From assembly GCA_900315105.1 (NCBI GenBank), contig OMXX01000165.1:1-8246 (forward strand): a stretch of DNA of 8,246 bases, in the 5' to 3' direction. This stretch comes from an uncultured Prevotellaceae bacterium. Lineage in GTDB: Bacteria; Bacteroidota; Bacteroidia; Bacteroidales; Bacteroidaceae. Shown here one piece after another: positions 6,200 to 8,246 of this stretch (position 1 is the stretch's first letter; every line of letters begins with the position of its first letter). The notes under the pieces were generated by a model. It was not told where the DNA came from, searched no databases, and saw nothing but the letters and a program-made list of their open reading frames with translations. The position numbers and the translations under genes are program-made.

Positions 6200-7123
6200 T
6201 TAGAATAACCAGGGCTCTTTGTCGAGGTAGCTTTCCTGATGTAGAGGGACAATCTTGTCAGTGGGCAAAAGATGACCTATCATCAATGGAGAATGTGGGT
6301 CGTGAAGAACATAATTCTCCTTTGCCTTCTCATGGTCGTAGTTGGCATAGCAGTACCGGCAGCCGTTGATGCAGGTGTTGTAGTCGCCGAGCCCCCGGCT
6401 CTCCATGCACTTACAGCCGGGACGGTTGCCTTTCTCGGCTACCTTTTTGAAATGCAGACCGAGTGAATGCTCGTAGATTGCCCGTGTCATGCAGCCACTG
6501 TTATGGATGCCGTATTGCTCATAGCTCTCCTTCGTCCCACAAGTCTGAATATACAAATGGTGCTTGGCGGCAATCTCGCCCAATCCCTTTGCAATCATGT
6601 CTTTCTGTTGTTCTGAAATCGGCAGCAGTTCCGACATGTGCAGCTTCTTATACCACACCACAAAACTGAAAAGGCATCGGTCAACGTATGGTGTTAGCCG
6701 CCTGGCCATAGCGTCGAATGTCTCGAAATGTTGTTCTATGGTGTATTTGTCGGTCAGCAGGACAGGGTCGTACCGCCAGATAATTTTCTCCTTCCCGACC
6801 AGTGCCGACAGATCTTTTAGCGTCTCAATGCTCTCGTCAATGCTGGGCACGTTTGGCTCTATGTCCTTCCCATAGGCGGTGATGGTGTAATGGAAATGGC
6901 AGTTGAAGTGGTCGGTGATCTCATGCAGTCGTGGCAGTATCGGACGGTAGTTTTTGCTACAGAACTCCACTATGTCAATAGTCTCCGGCGTAAGCTCTAT
7001 TCTGTTCACTACATCATGGTAGAACGGATTACGGCTAAGAGCATAGCCTTCCCGGAAGCGGTTCAGCAACCACTCCGAGAAATAGTTCACCGTATCGGTT
7101 CTTCCACCAGTGTTCAGTATCAT
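6200..7123 (-). CDS. DUF1848 family protein with CX3CX2C cysteine cluster
   Basis: The protein has 307 residues and appears complete. The start MILNTGGRTD and the following YFSEWLLNRFREGYALSRNPF are typical of DUF1848 proteins, whose biochemical role is not established to my knowledge. The C-terminal part carries the family's cysteine motifs: Cys211 (SGCM), Cys237 and Cys239 (GCKC), then Cys251, Cys255 and Cys258 (CINGCRYCYA). The CX3CX2C spacing is that of radical SAM enzymes binding a 4Fe-4S cluster, although it lies at the C-terminus rather than the N-terminus. A metal or Fe-S role is therefore an inference. The gene begins 30 bp after the HAD gene on the same strand, so they are probably co-transcribed. 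An in-frame stop upstream (overlapping the HAD stop region) limits the start to the ATG at 7123. Confidence 0.82.
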   Translation of the reverse strand: MILNTGGRTDTVNYFSEWLLNRFREGYALSRNPFYHDVVNRIELTPETIDIVEFCSKNYRPILPRLHEITDHFNCHFHYTITAYGKDIEPNVPSIDESIETLKDLSALVGKEKIIWRYDPVLLTDKYTIEQHFETFDAMARRLTPYVDRCLFSFVVWYKKLHMSELLPISEQQKDMIAKGLGEIAAKHHLYIQTCGTKESYEQYGIHNSGCMTRAIYEHSLGLHFKKVAEKGNRPGCKCMESRGLGDYNTCINGCRYCYANYDHEKAKENYVLHDPHSPLMIGHLLPTDKIVPLHQESYLDKEPWLF

Positions 7124-7153
7124 AGTAAGATGGGTAATGTTAATGAGATATCC

Positions 7154-7870
7154 TTATAATATCTTTTCTATCTCCACTAACTTGTCAATGATGTAGTTCG
7201 GTTGCCGGTTCAAAGTCTTTGGGTCAACATTCCAGCGGTTGAAGAAAATGGTGTCCAACCCTGCGTTGATGGTCCCGGCAATGTCCGTGTCATAGTGGTC
7301 GCCAATCATGATGGTCGTCTCACGCTGAGCACCGGTCTTGGCAAAGGCGTAGTCGAAGAACTCCTTACGGGGCTTGTTGGCACCGGCATCCTCACTGAGA
7401 ATGACAGTTGAAAAATAGCCCTCCAAACCTGCCGACTTCAATTTTCGGTACTGCACCTCATGGAAGCCGTTGCTACAGATATGCAGCTGATAACCCTTAC
7501 CCTTGAGATAATCCAATAACTCTTTTGCCCCCGGCACGATACCCGGCTCACGGGAGATGATGTCGCCATAGCGGTCACTGGCCGCAACGCACCACTCTGG
7601 CGTTATCCACGACGTGTCACCGCCACAAGCCTTCACCATCTCTGTCACCGGCCTGCGATACCGCTCCACAATCAGCGTGTCACGGTCAATCTCGCCGTGG
7701 GCATATTTCGCCCACACGTCAACGTTGGTGGCAAAGTACGCATCTCTGAACGCCTCGTAGGACGGCATGATCTTCTCCCAATGCCGCTCGTCAAAAAGCT
7801 TCTTCAGCGCAATCATACTGTTGCCGTGCGTGTCATACATTATTTTGATGTACTCGCATTTCATCCTCAT
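7154..7870 (-). CDS. HAD-family hydrolase, YjjG-like, lacking the nucleophile motif
   Basis: The protein has up to 238 residues. YjjG-type HAD phosphatases dephosphorylate nucleoside monophosphates, including non-canonical pyrimidines. The body fits well: cap region 25-105, motif II Ser133 (ICSNGFHEVQY), motif III Lys166 (GANKPRKEF), and motif IV Gly190-Asp191 with Asp196 (IGDHYDTD). Motif I (normally close to FFDxDDTLYDT) is missing. The sequence reads MKCEYIKIMYDTHGN, keeping the flanking EYI and MYDTHGN but none of the DxDxT aspartates. This fits an in-frame loss of about five codons plus change, or a recombined 5' end. The 5' end overlaps the upstream membrane gene by 38 bp; alternative ATGs at 7864 and 7840 would shorten that. 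Without the Asp nucleophile it should not be a working phosphatase. Confidence 0.8.
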   Translation of the reverse strand: MRMKCEYIKIMYDTHGNSMIALKKLFDERHWEKIMPSYEAFRDAYFATNVDVWAKYAHGEIDRDTLIVERYRRPVTEMVKACGGDTSWITPEWCVAASDRYGDIISREPGIVPGAKELLDYLKGKGYQLHICSNGFHEVQYRKLKSAGLEGYFSTVILSEDAGANKPRKEFFDYAFAKTGAQRETTIMIGDHYDTDIAGTINAGLDTIFFNRWNVDPKTLNRQPNYIIDKLVEIEKIL

Positions 7871-8246
7871 CGCTCAGATGCATTTGTGTAAGTTTCTGGT
7901 GAAAATGTATACAAAAATACGAAATTGGAAAAACAGACAACAACGACCCGACAACAGACGCCACTGGTATGATGAAAACTACTGGGGACAAGCATTTAGG
8001 CCCATTGTCACTTGGCATCATAGTCTTGTAAACGAAAAGTAATATGACTGAAAGAATGACTATATTCACTGATAAACATATCGCCATAGTCTGCACCGAC
8101 CATGCTCTTTTCCTTAGCGAATACCATACTGCACTACCAATTACAAGATATGGAATCATGTACAGCATGGCAAAACAGAAACAGAACGCAAGAAGGTGTG
8201 GGTCTGTCACTATTGTAATTGGAGTGGATAAGAATAGCCATGAGGT
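7833..8246 (-). CDS. Membrane protein of unknown function (5' end outside the window)
   Basis: The frame is open to the window edge, giving at least 137 residues; an internal GTG at 8210 is possible but the hydrophobic sequence continues before it. I do not recognise a family. Three membrane segments are clear, at about residues 17-43, 52-76 and 86-110 of the visible part, and WLFLSTPITI at the edge may end another. A polar tail follows, ending DEDEMRVHQNNV. Arg/Lys-rich RKRAW after the first segment suggests that loop is cytoplasmic. The stop (7833-7835) lies inside the start region of the HAD gene, so the two are overlapped and probably co-transcribed. The exact C-terminus is uncertain if the overlap region was rearranged. 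Confidence 0.6.
   Translation of the reverse strand, partial: TSWLFLSTPITIVTDPHLLAFCFCFAMLYMIPYLVIGSAVWYSLRKRAWSVQTMAICLSVNIVILSVILLFVYKTMMPSDNGPKCLSPVVFIIPVASVVGSLLSVFPISYFCIHFHQKLTQMHLSDEDEMRVHQNNV

Noticed and set aside
6198..6210. GGTTA-GAA-TAACC hairpin as a terminator
   Set aside because: A five-base stem without a T run, overlapping the DUF1848 stop codon, is too weak to support.
6564..6875. Plus-strand open frames opposite DUF1848 and HAD genes
   Set aside because: They are antisense shadows of well-supported genes with no recognisable domain.
7154..7870. HAD gene as a normal active phosphatase
   Set aside because: The DxDxT nucleophile motif is absent in the in-frame sequence.

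Overview
The window looks like a chromosomal or integrated accessory segment from a Bacteroidales bacterium (Bacteroides/Prevotella/Parabacteroides type). The relaxase and its small partner resemble mobilization proteins of Bacteroidetes mobilizable elements, clear Shine-Dalgarno sites are missing, and TAnnTTTG-type -7 elements lie upstream of two of the transcription units. The genus cannot be fixed from sequence alone.

Layout. Positions 1-836 hold no confident gene. They carry a minisatellite of nine full 25-bp units (273-497, with a partial tenth) and a large interrupted inverted repeat (699-761) that is a candidate oriT. A mobilization operon follows on the + strand: a ribbon-helix-helix relaxosome protein (837-1223) and a MobP-type relaxase. 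The relaxase is broken early by an out-of-frame deletion near 1406, and its last codons are displaced by an insertion.

The insertion (about 2497-6153, roughly 3.66 kb) is the most interesting object. It is an AT-rich minus-strand operon of three different, overlapping tyrosine recombinases, the layout of a recombinase-in-trio (RIT) element. It is bounded by a 34-bp near-perfect inverted repeat (2486-2519 and 6100-6133). An 8-bp sequence, TGGATAAT, occurs in direct orientation at both junctions. Joining the flanks through it restores an in-frame relaxase tail (DNVDDEQSQQAKWRR then stop) whose codons survive at 6154-6195. The third recombinase is disrupted by a 7-bp tandem duplication, and removing one copy restores a 351-residue protein with a complete catalytic set.

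Right of the relaxase tail, three minus-strand genes look like host chromosome. In transcription order they are a membrane protein cut by the window edge (7833-8246), a YjjG-like HAD hydrolase that has lost its nucleophile motif (7154-7870), and a DUF1848 protein with a CX3CX2C cysteine cluster (6200-7123).

Taken together, this is a decaying mobilizable unit with an intact accessory protein, a broken relaxase and a possible oriT. It was invaded near the end of its relaxase gene by a RIT transposable unit, which has since suffered its own frameshift.
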